NCBI RefSeq assembly: GCF_030009775.1
Contig: NZ_JASCTH010000011.1
Location: forward strand, 186,001 to 250,000
DNA: 64,000 nucleotides
DNA from: Actinoplanes sandaracinus
GTDB taxonomy: Bacteria > Actinomycetota > Actinomycetes > Mycobacteriales > Micromonosporaceae
Direction: 5' to 3'
This document shows, in pieces, positions 43,246-52,153 of this stretch. Under the pieces are notes generated by a model. The model searched no databases. It saw only the letters and a program-made list of their open reading frames with translations, and was not told the origin of the DNA. Position 1 is the stretch's first letter. Each line of letters begins with the position of its first letter. The translations under genes and the position numbers were made by a program.

Positions 43246-43865
43246 GCCCGCCCCTCACCCAATTCGCCGGTCCATCTGCGAAACAGCGTGTGGGGTACGC
43301 CCAACGCGTCCAGCACCTTTCCCGCTACGAAGTCGATCAGTTGTTGTGCCGTCGCGCCGGCCCCGGAGCCGTAAAATCCGGGGCTGGCCGGCAGCACGAC
43401 GGCCCCGGCGTCGTGCAGGGCGATCAGGTGCTGCAAGTGACTGCGGGTGACCGGGGTCTCCCGGGGGACGACCACCGTGCGTCGTCGCTCCTTGAGGTTC
43501 ACCTCGGCCGACCTCTGCAACAGGTCCTTCGACAATCCGATGGCGATCCCGGCGCATGCCGCGGTGCTGGCCGGCACGATCGCCATCCCGCGCGCCGGAT
43601 AGGAACCACTGCTCGGCCCGGCGGCCAGGTCCCCGGCCGGCCAGTAGGCCAGATCACCGAGGTCCCGGCCGAGCCAGGCCGCCACGTCGTCCTTCCAGTG
43701 CGCGTCCCGGATCGTCGCGCCGGTCTCGTCCAGCAGGGTGAGCCGGGCCGCCCGGGAGACCACCAGGTCGACGGACTCACCGGCATCCAGCAGTGCGGTG
43801 AGCACCGCCTTGGCATACGGGGTGCCGGACGCTCCGGAGACGCCGACGATCCATGGTTCGCGCAT
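43242..43865 (-). CDS. UbiX-family flavin prenyltransferase (MqnM-like)
   Basis: This 207-aa enzyme makes prenylated FMN, the cofactor needed by UbiD-type decarboxylases. The FMN-binding start WIVGVSGASGTPYAKAVL and the later VPRETPVTRSHLQHLIAL and PGFYG blocks are diagnostic. With the UbiD-type decarboxylase (46342-47802) and UbiA-type prenyltransferase (45452-46345) it forms the late futalosine set. It is separated from them by a sigma factor and its partner gene. Confidence 0.9.
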   Translation of the reverse strand: MREPWIVGVSGASGTPYAKAVLTALLDAGESVDLVVSRAARLTLLDETGATIRDAHWKDDVAAWLGRDLGDLAYWPAGDLAAGPSSGSYPARGMAIVPASTAACAGIAIGLSKDLLQRSAEVNLKERRRTVVVPRETPVTRSHLQHLIALHDAGAVVLPASPGFYGSGAGATAQQLIDFVAGKVLDALGVPHTLFRRWTGELGEGRA

Positions 43866-43877
43866 GTGACCAGTGTG

Positions 43878-44924
43878 CTACTCGGCCCGGAGCCGGTATG
43901 CCTCCGGGACCGCTTCCGGGACCGGAGCCCACGTCGACGGGTCGCCGGGGGTGTATACGGTCACCGAGTCGAGCACCTTCTGCGCCTCGGCCTTCGAGAT
44001 GCTGCCACCGACCTCGAACTGATAGCGGCCGCCGGGCAGCACTCGCCGGGCAAGGCACGCATCGTGGGCGCAGTCAGGAATGTCTCCCGGCACCGGCACC
44101 TGACTCATGATCAGCTGGATGTTGCCCTTGGTCAGGTCACCGTCGGCGAAAGGCCGGTTCTTGGGCGCGGTGAACTGCTGACGCACCACCTCGGTCGGCA
44201 GGAACTCCGCCAGTGAGAACTTCTCGTCCTGGGCGATGCTGGACAGCCGGAACCCATCCGGCAGGTAGCTGACCTTGAAGGCGAGGGTGACCGGTCGCTC
44301 CGCGGTCAGGCGGAACCCTTCGGCCACCTCCCGCAGGCCGTCCCCGGTCAGGCCGAGCGCGTCACCGACGAGCACGGCCGAGGCGCCGTCCGCGTACTCC
44401 CAGATCAGACCCTCACTGGGGCCGGCAGCGGTGAAAACGTATGCCGGGCGCCCGTTGATCGATTGGGCGGCGGTGAGCTCACCGATCCCCATCCGGGCGA
44501 CCGGGTCAGCGCCGGGCTCGAAGACCCGCAGCGTCGCGCCCCGGTGGAACTTGACGTCATTCCTCCCGCTCGGGCTCACGCTGGCAAACGCGTAGCCGAG
44601 GTTGAAGTTCGTCGGCTCCCCGAGCGTGAAGGACTTCGTCTGGTATCCGCTGAACCGGACCACGGAAGGGATCCGGTCGCCACCGGCCGGGGCGGGCGCA
44701 GGGGTGGTCGCCGCCGGAGGAGGTGGACTCGGCGCCGTGTGCCTCGTGACGAGTTGTGGAACCCCCATCGCGGCGGTCACCGCCGCCACGGCGGCGAGCG
44801 CCCACCCGGAGTTGCGGCGCCGCACCCGCCGTCGGCCGGCCGCCAGTACGTCGTCCACGCTGTGCCGGAGCGGCGGCGCGTCAGTCCTGCTCTCTTCCTG
44901 CAACAGCTCAGACAGCGGCTTCAT
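43878..44924 (-). CDS. membrane-anchored protein co-encoded with a sigma factor
   Basis: This 348-aa protein has an N-terminal cytoplasmic part of about 42 residues (MKPLSELLQEESR...RRRVRRRN), one transmembrane helix (about 43-60), a Pro/Ala linker and a large extracytoplasmic beta-rich domain with two cysteines near CAHDACL. No named family was recognised. Its ATG (44924) lies 17 bp inside the sigma gene, so expression is coupled. It could be an anti-sigma or sensor partner, but no zinc anti-sigma motif is present. Confidence 0.75.
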   Translation of the reverse strand: MKPLSELLQEESRTDAPPLRHSVDDVLAAGRRRVRRRNSGWALAAVAAVTAAMGVPQLVTRHTAPSPPPPAATTPAPAPAGGDRIPSVVRFSGYQTKSFTLGEPTNFNLGYAFASVSPSGRNDVKFHRGATLRVFEPGADPVARMGIGELTAAQSINGRPAYVFTAAGPSEGLIWEYADGASAVLVGDALGLTGDGLREVAEGFRLTAERPVTLAFKVSYLPDGFRLSSIAQDEKFSLAEFLPTEVVRQQFTAPKNRPFADGDLTKGNIQLIMSQVPVPGDIPDCAHDACLARRVLPGGRYQFEVGGSISKAEAQKVLDSVTVYTPGDPSTWAPVPEAVPEAYRLRAE

Positions 44925-45420
44925 GGCGGGCCTCCATCTCGGTGCCGAGGACTTGGCGGAGCGCGTCGAGACCACGTGCGGTGTAGACCTTCACGGTCCC
45001 TTCCGGGCACTTCAGCGCGACGGCGGTCTGCTGCACGCTGAGCCCTTCCAGGAAGCGCAACACCAGCACCGCCCGTTGCCGGGACGGCAGGCCCCCAAGG
45101 GCCTGCTGTACCCGGAGCCGCTCGTCGACTGCCCCCGTGGCGTCGTCGGGCACCACGGAATCGGGCATGGCGTGGCTGCGGGACTGTTCGCGACGCCACC
45201 ACGGCCGACGAGTCTCGTCGATGGCGGCTCGCACCACGGCGGTTCGCGCGTATGGCTCCGGGTTGTCCACCCGGTTCCACTTCACGTACAGCTTGGCCAG
45301 GGCGGACAGCACTGCGTCCTCGGCCACCTGCCAGTCGCCGCAGGTGAGGTACGCGAGCCCCCGTAACGGCTCCATCCGCACCGCGACGAACTCGCGGAAC
45401 TCGGCCTCTCGATCACTCAC
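44908..45420 (-). CDS. SigE-family (ECF) RNA polymerase sigma factor
   Basis: This 170-aa sigma-70 family protein has region 2 in FVAVRMEPLRGLAYLTCGDWQVAEDAVLSALAKLY (about 10-46) and region 4 in GLPSRQRAVLVLRFLEGLSVQQTAVALKCPEGTVKVYTARGL. This is the SigE subfamily common in Streptomyces and Actinoplanes. The downstream membrane protein overlaps its 3' end. It would direct RNA polymerase to a stress or envelope regulon. Confidence 0.93.
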   Translation of the reverse strand: MSDREAEFREFVAVRMEPLRGLAYLTCGDWQVAEDAVLSALAKLYVKWNRVDNPEPYARTAVVRAAIDETRRPWWRREQSRSHAMPDSVVPDDATGAVDERLRVQQALGGLPSRQRAVLVLRFLEGLSVQQTAVALKCPEGTVKVYTARGLDALRQVLGTEMEARHEAAV

Positions 45421-45451
45421 GCGGATAAGACGGAGCGGCCGGTGGATTCGG

Positions 45452-46345
45452 TTACAGCAGGATCAGATCGGCGAGCGCGAAGAGGAACAGGCCGATCGCG
45501 ATGAATCCGTTGGCCGTGAAGAACGCGCGGTTGACCTTGGAGAGGTCGTTCTCGGTCACCACCACGTGCTGGTAGACCAGGCCGGCCGCGGTCAGCAGCA
45601 GGCCGGCCCACCAGAACCAGCTGAAGCCGGCGAGCTGACCGAACCACAGGAAGAGCGCGAACGAGACGACGTGCGTGACGGTGGAGATGTGCAGTGCGGT
45701 CCGCACCCCGAACCGGGCCGGGGTGGAGTGCACCCCGATCTGGCGATCCACCTCGGCGTCCTGGCAGGCGTAGATGATGTCGAACCCGCCGATCCACAGG
45801 CCGACCGCGACCCCGAGCACCCAGGCCGGCCAGGAGCCGGAGAACGTGCCGGTGATCGCCAGCCAGGCGCCGACCGGGGCGACCGCCTGAGCCAGCGCGA
45901 GGACGTAGTGGGGGAAGTTCGTGAACCGTTTCGCGTACGGGTAGATCACCAGCGGGATGACCGCCAGTGGTGACAGCGCCAGGCAGAGCGGGTTCAGCAG
46001 GCCGGCCGCGACGATCAGGACGACCAGCGAGACCAGCGCGCCGGTCCAGGCGGTACGGACGCTGACCGCACCGGTGACCAGCTCGCGGTTCTGTGTCCGC
46101 GGGTTGAGCGCGTCGATCCGGCGGTCCAGGATGCGGTTGGCGGCCATCGCGAAGGTCCGCCCGGCCACCATCGCGATCGTGACCAGCACCAGGTCGAGCC
46201 AGTGCTCGCCGATCCCGGCATCCAGGGAGGCGATGGCGACCAGCGCCGACAGGTAGGCGAACGGCAGCGCGAAGATCGAGTGCTCGATCATCACGAGCCG
46301 CAGGAAGGACTTGACCTTGCCCGGTTTTTCCTCGACGGCTGTCAC
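45452..46345 (-). CDS. mqnP: UbiA-family prenyltransferase (MqnP-like)
   Basis: This 297-aa integral membrane enzyme attaches the polyprenyl chain to the menaquinone ring precursor. It has about nine helices and the two Asp-rich motifs of UbiA enzymes: NRILDRRID (about residue 71) and the second in ACQDAEVDRQIG. The GTG at 46345 forms GTGA with the stop of the UbiD-type gene, which decides the start over an ATG 18 bp upstream. The pair is co-translated. Position beside the UbiD- and UbiX-type genes supports MqnP. Confidence 0.9.
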   Translation of the reverse strand: MTAVEEKPGKVKSFLRLVMIEHSIFALPFAYLSALVAIASLDAGIGEHWLDLVLVTIAMVAGRTFAMAANRILDRRIDALNPRTQNRELVTGAVSVRTAWTGALVSLVVLIVAAGLLNPLCLALSPLAVIPLVIYPYAKRFTNFPHYVLALAQAVAPVGAWLAITGTFSGSWPAWVLGVAVGLWIGGFDIIYACQDAEVDRQIGVHSTPARFGVRTALHISTVTHVVSFALFLWFGQLAGFSWFWWAGLLLTAAGLVYQHVVVTENDLSKVNRAFFTANGFIAIGLFLFALADLILL

Positions 46346-47802
46346 AGCCCGTATTCCTTCCACCGCTTGTCGACCAGGGAGACCACCTCGGGCGACATGA
46401 CCATCGACTCCGGCCAGCCGCGGGTGTAGCCCTCGGCCGGCAGCTTACGGGTGGCGTCGACGCCCGCCTTGCCGCCCCAGAACTGCTGGTAGGACGAGTG
46501 GTCCAGGTGGTCCACCGGGCCCTCGGTGAGCAACAGGTCGCGGGCGTAGTCGACGTTGCCGAAGGCGCGGAACGCCACCTCGTTGTAGTCGTGGACGTTG
46601 CAGTCCTCGTCGACCACCACGATGAGCTTGGTCAGCGACATCAGGTGAGCGCCCCAAACGGCGTTCATCACCTTCTGCGCGTGCTTCGGGTAACGCTTCC
46701 TGATCGACACGATCAGGCAGTTGTGGAAGACACCGGCCGCCGGCATGTCGTAATCGACGATGTCCGGGATCAGGATCTTGAGCAGGGGCTGGAAGATCCG
46801 CTCGGTGGCCTTGCCGAGGCCGTGGTCCTCCTGCGGCGGCTGCGACGTGACGATCGAGTGGTAGACCGGCTTCTTGCGCATCGTCATCGTCTCGATGTGC
46901 AGCACCGGGAACGGCTCGACCGGGGTGTAGAAGCCGGTGTGATCGCCGAACGGGCCCTCGGGCAGGCGCTCGCCGGGCTCCAGATAGCCCTCCAGAACGA
47001 TCTGCGCCTCGGCGGGGACCTGGAGCGGGACTGTCAGGCAGTCGACCATCTCGATCCGCTCGCCCTTGAGGAAACCGGCGAACAGGTACTCGTCGATGTC
47101 GGCCGGCAGGGGGGCGCTCGCGGCGTACGACACCACGGGGTCGCAACCGAAGGCGACCGCGACCGGAAGGCGCTGGCCCAGCCGCTCGGCCACCGCGTGA
47201 TGCGCGGTGGAGTCCTTGTGGATCTGCCAGTGCATGCCGAGGGTGTTCTTCGAGTGCTGCTGCAGGCGGTAGAGGCCGAGATTGCGCTTGCCGGTCTCGG
47301 GGTGCTTGGTGTGGGTGAGCCCGAAGTTGTGGAAGATCCCGCCGTCGCCGGGCCAGACCTGCAGGCCGGGCAGCAGGCCCAGGTCCACTTCGTCGCCTTT
47401 CAGGACGACCTCCTGGCAGGGGGCGGTCCTGACCTTCTTCGGCGGCAGCGATTTGAGCTGCAGCACCTTGCCGATGCCCTCGCGGATGCCGGACCAGCCG
47501 ACCGGCAGCTCCGGCTTGACCAGCTCACCGATGCGTTCGCCGACCTCGTCCAGATGGTCGACGCCGAGGGCCATCGCCATCCGCTTCTCGGTGCCGAACA
47601 GGTTGATCACCAGCGGCATGTCGCCCCGGGTCGGCCGCTCGAAGAGCAGTGCCGGGCCACCGGCCCGCACAGTCCGGGTCACGATCTCGCTGATCTCCAG
47701 CGTCGGGTCCACCGGCACGGTGACCCGTCGCAGCTCACCCGCCTTCTCGAGAGCAGCGATGAAGCTCTGCAGATCGGCATAGGGAAATCCACGCGGCGCC
47801 AT
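46342..47802 (-). CDS. mqnL: menaquinone biosynthesis UbiD-family decarboxylase (MqnL-like)
   Basis: This 486-aa prenylated-FMN-dependent decarboxylase removes a ring carboxylate in the late futalosine pathway. UbiD signatures include LRRVTVPVDPTLEISEI, GPALLFE, LQQHSKNTLGMHWQ, the EGPFGDHTGFYTP block and the C-terminal YTRGWPESMVMSPE. The full length is typical. It is upstream of and overlaps the UbiA-type gene. Its cofactor would be supplied by the UbiX-type protein encoded nearby. Confidence 0.92.
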   Translation of the reverse strand: MAPRGFPYADLQSFIAALEKAGELRRVTVPVDPTLEISEIVTRTVRAGGPALLFERPTRGDMPLVINLFGTEKRMAMALGVDHLDEVGERIGELVKPELPVGWSGIREGIGKVLQLKSLPPKKVRTAPCQEVVLKGDEVDLGLLPGLQVWPGDGGIFHNFGLTHTKHPETGKRNLGLYRLQQHSKNTLGMHWQIHKDSTAHHAVAERLGQRLPVAVAFGCDPVVSYAASAPLPADIDEYLFAGFLKGERIEMVDCLTVPLQVPAEAQIVLEGYLEPGERLPEGPFGDHTGFYTPVEPFPVLHIETMTMRKKPVYHSIVTSQPPQEDHGLGKATERIFQPLLKILIPDIVDYDMPAAGVFHNCLIVSIRKRYPKHAQKVMNAVWGAHLMSLTKLIVVVDEDCNVHDYNEVAFRAFGNVDYARDLLLTEGPVDHLDHSSYQQFWGGKAGVDATRKLPAEGYTRGWPESMVMSPEVVSLVDKRWKEYGL

Positions 47803-47910
47803 GACACCCAGTCTGGCACTAGGTCCTGGCCGATGGATCAGGTGGGAGCGCGGCGAGGGTCAGGTGGTGGCTCGCGTCACTGGAGATCCGGGAGTCCCGT
47901 TGGGCGTTCT

Positions 47911-48771
47911 GTGAAGCTGCGGAACGTGACCCGATGGTGCCTGCTGACCGGTCTGACCGCGGCGCTCGCCGTCGCGGCCCCGGCGAACTCGGCCACCGAA
48001 CCCCGTCTGCCCGTGTGCGCGCCGGGCCCGGCGTCCTCCCGGCCGCCCACCGGGCCGCCCACCCTGAACAGTCCGCGGGCCTGCCGCTCATCAGCCCCGC
48101 TGCTGGAATCCGGAGGGACCCCGAAGCTGCCCGCCAACGCGTTCACGCCGAGCGGCTACCACCACCTCGGCGCCGGGACCAGCGGCGAGTGGGGTGGGGT
48201 GTCCGGCCGGTTCTCCGTGGTCGACGGCTCGATCCGGCCGCAGACCTACGACTTCGTGGTCGGCCGGTTCATGGCGAAACGCCACCTGGGCGGCGGCCGG
48301 ATCGCCTGGCTGGAGGCCGGCTGGTCGGAGACCGGCTGGGCCTCCCCCGGCCGCCAGCACATCTACACGTTCAACACGAACACCAACCGGTGGCAGTTCT
48401 ACGACCAGTACCCGGTCCGCCCCGGCGACCAGGTCTGGCTGGACATCAACGGCGACCCGGCCGGCGTCTGGCGTGCCTGGCTCTGGTGGAACAACCGGTG
48501 GAACCTGCTCACCCAGCAGCAGCTGCCGCTCGGCGATCGCGCCCACATCGAGCAGTACGTCGAAGTGCACGTCGACGCCTCACGCCAGACCAAGATCGAC
48601 GTGCCGAAGGTCACCGTGGACAACGTGCGGTTGCGGCCGTCCGGCGGAGGGCCGTCCCGGTTCTGGCGCGAGGACGTCCCGACCGAGACAGCGGCGGCCG
48701 CACGTGGTGGTTTCTGCCTGGACTGGAAGACCCGTTACGACACCTGGACGGCCGGCGACTGCCCGGACTGA
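47911..48771 (+). CDS. secreted protein of unknown function
   Basis: This 286-aa protein has a signal peptide (VKLRNVTRWCLLTGLTAALAVAAPANSA, cleavage near 28). The C-terminal domain is rich in Trp and Tyr (WLEAGWSETGWASPGRQH, WRAWLWWNNRWNLL) and looks like a beta-sandwich carbohydrate- or surface-binding fold. No family was recognised. GTG 47911 is chosen because it gives a complete signal peptide. The upstream in-frame sequence is antisense to the decarboxylase gene. It abuts the convergent ccsB stop with no spacer. Confidence 0.78.
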   Translation: MKLRNVTRWCLLTGLTAALAVAAPANSATEPRLPVCAPGPASSRPPTGPPTLNSPRACRSSAPLLESGGTPKLPANAFTPSGYHHLGAGTSGEWGGVSGRFSVVDGSIRPQTYDFVVGRFMAKRHLGGGRIAWLEAGWSETGWASPGRQHIYTFNTNTNRWQFYDQYPVRPGDQVWLDINGDPAGVWRAWLWWNNRWNLLTQQQLPLGDRAHIEQYVEVHVDASRQTKIDVPKVTVDNVRLRPSGGGPSRFWREDVPTETAAAARGGFCLDWKTRYDTWTAGDCPD

Positions 48772-49719
48772 CTAGCCGGCGTCGGCGTACGAGTGCAGGC
48801 CCTCGAAGAACAGGTTCACGCCGAACAGGTTCATCAGCATCGTCACGAAGCCGAGGATCGCGATCCAGGTCGCGGTGGTCCGCCGCACGCTCGGGGTCGC
48901 CCGGGCGTGCAGGTAGGCGGCGTAGACGATCCAGGAGATGAACGCCCAGACCTCCTTGGGGTCCCAGCCCCAGTACCGGCCCCAGGACGCCTCCGCCCAC
49001 AGCGGACCGGCGATCAGCGCGCCGAACGTGAACAGCGGGAAGGCGAACGCGTGCAGGCGGAAGGTGAGCCGCTCCAGCGTCCCGGCGTCGCCGACCCGCC
49101 GGCCCAGCGTGTACGGGAAGCCGCGCTTACCGGAGTCCCACCCGTTCTTGATCAAAAACATCGCGGCCGGCACCACGCCGACCAGGAAGATCCCGGACGA
49201 GACGATGATCGTCGAGACGTGGAAGACGTACCAGTACGAGTTCAGCGCCGGCACCAGCGGGCCGACCGGGGTGTAGGCGACCAGCGCGGCCGCGCCCAGC
49301 AGCACCACCAGCGTCAGCGTGGCGAACAGGCCCAGGTGCCGGACGGCCGGCTTGCGCAGCAGCACCCCCGCCCAGACCGCGGCGCCGATCAGCGCGGTGG
49401 AGAGGATGTACTCGTACATGTTGCCCCAGGGCATCCGCTCCGCGGCGACGCCCCGGGTGACCGTGGTGCCCAGGTGCAGGGCCAGGCCGAGCAGGTTGAG
49501 GACCACCGCGACGCGTCCCGACCAGTCGCCGCGTGACGGCTTGAGCCGCTCTGCCGCCTCCTCGTAGGTGGCGGGACCACCGGCGCCCACCAGCTCTCGG
49601 GTCGCGGCTCTGCCGATGTGGCTGCGCTTGCCGAACGCGTATTCCCCGGCATAGCAGACCATGGCGGCCAGGTAGGCCAGCACGGTCAGCGCCATGAGCT
49701 GATTGGACAACTCCGCCAT
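48772..49719 (-). CDS. ccsB: cytochrome c biogenesis protein CcsB (ResC/CcsA type)
   Basis: This 315-aa polytopic haem-handling protein of system II cytochrome c maturation has the tryptophan-rich WWD haem motif in WGRYWGWDPKEVWAFISW (about residues 245-262), with flanking histidines in helices. It works with ResB to deliver haem across the membrane. Its ATG shares the TGATG junction with the resB stop. It is the last gene of the hemL-to-ccsB run. Confidence 0.93.
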   Translation of the reverse strand: MAELSNQLMALTVLAYLAAMVCYAGEYAFGKRSHIGRAATRELVGAGGPATYEEAAERLKPSRGDWSGRVAVVLNLLGLALHLGTTVTRGVAAERMPWGNMYEYILSTALIGAAVWAGVLLRKPAVRHLGLFATLTLVVLLGAAALVAYTPVGPLVPALNSYWYVFHVSTIIVSSGIFLVGVVPAAMFLIKNGWDSGKRGFPYTLGRRVGDAGTLERLTFRLHAFAFPLFTFGALIAGPLWAEASWGRYWGWDPKEVWAFISWIVYAAYLHARATPSVRRTTATWIAILGFVTMLMNLFGVNLFFEGLHSYADAG

Positions 49720-51326
49720 CAGGACTTCCCTTCCTTGATGTGGCGGGTGAGTGCCGCGAACTCCTCGCCGAAACCTGAATAGTCGGTGCGGGGCAGGCCA
49801 CCGGCTTCGACCACGCTACCGCCCGCCGCCTCGGGATCCGCCGGGAGAACCCGGAACCAGACCCGACGGCGGTGCACGGACAGCGACAGCATCAGCCCGG
49901 CCAGCCCGAGGACCGCCCCGGCCAGCATCACCCCTTGGGTGGGGTCGTGGCGGATGGAGATCGTGGCGAACCTGCGCGTGCCGACGAACTCCAGCGTGGT
50001 GCCGTCGTCCAGAGTCCACTTCTCGCCCGGGCGCAGCACGTAGGGGCGCTCGCCGCTGACCTTCTTCAGGTCGCCGTCGGCGATCCGGTCGCGGTCCAAG
50101 GCGTAGACCGATCCTGGCCGGCCGGTGTCCAGACCCAGGTCACCGCGGTAGGCCGCGAGGTAGAGCACCGGATTGTTCTCGGCCGGGAACTGGGACACGG
50201 CACTGCCGTCGGTGCCGCCCGTCGGCAGGAAGACCCCCTCGAAACCCATCTGCAGAGCCGGGTCGCGCTTGCCGGTCGCCGGGTCGATGTTGACATCCGG
50301 GAACTGGACGACGCCCTCGCTGGTCAGCATGCCGTCGGTGGGCAGGAACGGAACGGGCTTGGTCTGCTGGGCGCCGAACCGGTCGGTGTAGCGCAGCACC
50401 GGGGCGTAACCCTGGCCGAGCAGATAGACGTTGGCGCCGTCGAGCCGCAGCGGATCGTTGACCGTGAACGTCTCGGGCCGGTACCGCTTGCCGCCGTCCT
50501 CGCTCACGTCGACCGTGGCCCGGAACGATTTCGGCACTCCGGTGGTCTGGAAGGTGGCGTCGAACTCGGTCAGCCGCAGGCAGAAGTCCGGCAGGTCGCC
50601 CGCGTCGACCCGGGGACCGAGGACCGACTCGTCGTGCTGCGTGACGATGTTGCAAAAGCCCTGGTCCGTGCCTTCCACCAGCAGGCGGTTGCCGTGCCAG
50701 CCGTACCACTGCCCGAACCCGACACCGACCAGCACGGCCAGCATGGCGACGTGGAAGAGCAGGTTGCCGGTCTCCTTCAGGAAACCCTTCTCGGCCGAGA
50801 CCGTCCAGCCTTCCGGCGTCTCCCGCAGCCGGGTGCGGAAACGCCGGCGGCGCAGCAGCTTCGCGATCTCCGCGACCGCGGCCGCGGGATCCTCCGGGCG
50901 TCGCTCTCCGCCGACATGGTGCGGCAGCCTCTCCAGACGCTTCGGAGCATCCGGCGGTACGGTCGTGAGCGCCCGGATGTGATCGCGGAGGCGGGGCAGC
51001 ACGCACCCGATCAGCGAGGTGAACAGCAGCAGGTAGATCGCCGCGAACCACGGTGACGCGTAGACGTCGAAGGCGAAGAACCGGTCCAGCACGGGCGCCA
51101 GTTCCGGGTTCGCGGTGAAGTACTCGGCGACGTTCTCCCGGTTCACCGACCGCTGCGGGAAGATCGAGCCGGGCACCGCGGCCACCGCGAGCAGGAAGAG
51201 CAGGATCAACGCCGTACGCATGCTGGTGAGCTGTCGCCAGGAGTTGCGCAGCAGCGCCCACAGCGGGTTGCCGCGGCGCGGCGGGGGTGTCTCGGCGGTG
51301 GCGGGCCGGTCCTCGACGACGGTCAC
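49719..51326 (-). CDS. resB: cytochrome c biogenesis protein ResB
   Basis: This 535-aa membrane protein is the ResC partner in system II. It has four helices (about 36-54, 85-105, 180-198 and 465-485) with a large periplasmic domain between the third and fourth. Motifs include NSWRQLTSMRTALILLFLLAV, PGSIFPQR and KGFLKETGNLLFH. The GTG at 51326 overlaps the ccdA stop (GTGA). Longer in-frame sequence upstream is antisense-like over ccdA and not real. Confidence 0.93.
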   Translation of the reverse strand: MTVVEDRPATAETPPPRRGNPLWALLRNSWRQLTSMRTALILLFLLAVAAVPGSIFPQRSVNRENVAEYFTANPELAPVLDRFFAFDVYASPWFAAIYLLLFTSLIGCVLPRLRDHIRALTTVPPDAPKRLERLPHHVGGERRPEDPAAAVAEIAKLLRRRRFRTRLRETPEGWTVSAEKGFLKETGNLLFHVAMLAVLVGVGFGQWYGWHGNRLLVEGTDQGFCNIVTQHDESVLGPRVDAGDLPDFCLRLTEFDATFQTTGVPKSFRATVDVSEDGGKRYRPETFTVNDPLRLDGANVYLLGQGYAPVLRYTDRFGAQQTKPVPFLPTDGMLTSEGVVQFPDVNIDPATGKRDPALQMGFEGVFLPTGGTDGSAVSQFPAENNPVLYLAAYRGDLGLDTGRPGSVYALDRDRIADGDLKKVSGERPYVLRPGEKWTLDDGTTLEFVGTRRFATISIRHDPTQGVMLAGAVLGLAGLMLSLSVHRRRVWFRVLPADPEAAGGSVVEAGGLPRTDYSGFGEEFAALTRHIKEGKS

Positions 51327-52153
51327 AGCAGGGTCCCCCCGCCGAAGTTGAAGGTGGTCAGCAGCCAGGTCAGGAAGTACGACCACTGGCCGGTGACCAA
51401 CGACAACCCGACCAGGATCAGCAGCACCCCGCCGGCCCGGGTGACCCACCGGCTGTTGCGGCGGATCGCCTGGAAGACACCGAGCAACCGGCGGAAGAAG
51501 AGCCCGAACAGGATGAACGGCAGGCCGAGCCCGAGGCTGTAGGCCAGCGCGAGCATGACGGCCCGGTCGGTCTGTCCGGTCGTGACGGCCAGGATGTTGA
51601 CCGCGCCGAGCGTCGGGCCCACGCACGGCATCCAGGAGAGCGCGAAGATCGCCCCGAAGACCGGAGCGCCGGCCAGGCCGGCCGCGGGCAGCTTGCTGAA
51701 CCGGGCTTCCCGCTGCAGGCCGGGGACCCAGCCCAGGTAGGCCACGCCCAACAGGATGATCAGGACGCCGAGGACGATGTTGAGCTCGTCCCGGTGGGTG
51801 ATCATGGTGAAGCCGATGCTGGTCAGCAGGGTCGTCAGGGTGAAGACGACCGAGAAGCCGAGCACGAACAGGCCGGTGCCGGCGAGGATCCGGCCCTTGA
51901 CCGCCCATCGGCGGGTCCGTGTGGCCACCGCCACCGCTCCGGGCTCCGCCTCGGGCGCGGCGCCGGCCGCTGGATCCCGTCCGGCGACCACCTCCAGATC
52001 GGAACCGGCCAGCCCGGTCACGTAGGACAGGTAGCCTGGGAGCAGCGGCAACACGCACGGCGACAGGATGCTGACCAGGCCGGCGAGGAGGGCCGCGCCG
52101 ATGGCCAGCAGCAGCGGGCCGTCGGCGACCGCGGTCGTGAACGCGTCGTCCAT
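51323..52153 (-). CDS. ccdA: cytochrome c biogenesis thiol transporter CcdA
   Basis: This 276-aa membrane protein carries reducing equivalents outward to ResA for reduction of apocytochrome c. The two redox-active cysteines are visible in LSPCVLPLLPGYLSYVTG and MPCVGPTLGA, each at a helix start. The family's six-helix layout is complete. An insert of about 40 residues between the first helices is rich in Ala/Glu. The ATG follows directly on the resA stop. Confidence 0.94.
   Translation of the reverse strand: MDDAFTTAVADGPLLLAIGAALLAGLVSILSPCVLPLLPGYLSYVTGLAGSDLEVVAGRDPAAGAAPEAEPGAVAVATRTRRWAVKGRILAGTGLFVLGFSVVFTLTTLLTSIGFTMITHRDELNIVLGVLIILLGVAYLGWVPGLQREARFSKLPAAGLAGAPVFGAIFALSWMPCVGPTLGAVNILAVTTGQTDRAVMLALAYSLGLGLPFILFGLFFRRLLGVFQAIRRNSRWVTRAGGVLLILVGLSLVTGQWSYFLTWLLTTFNFGGGTLL

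Noticed and set aside
46498-47910. In-frame extension upstream of the secreted protein at 47911
   Set aside because: It is antisense to the UbiD-type decarboxylase. The signal peptide beginning at 47911 marks the true start.
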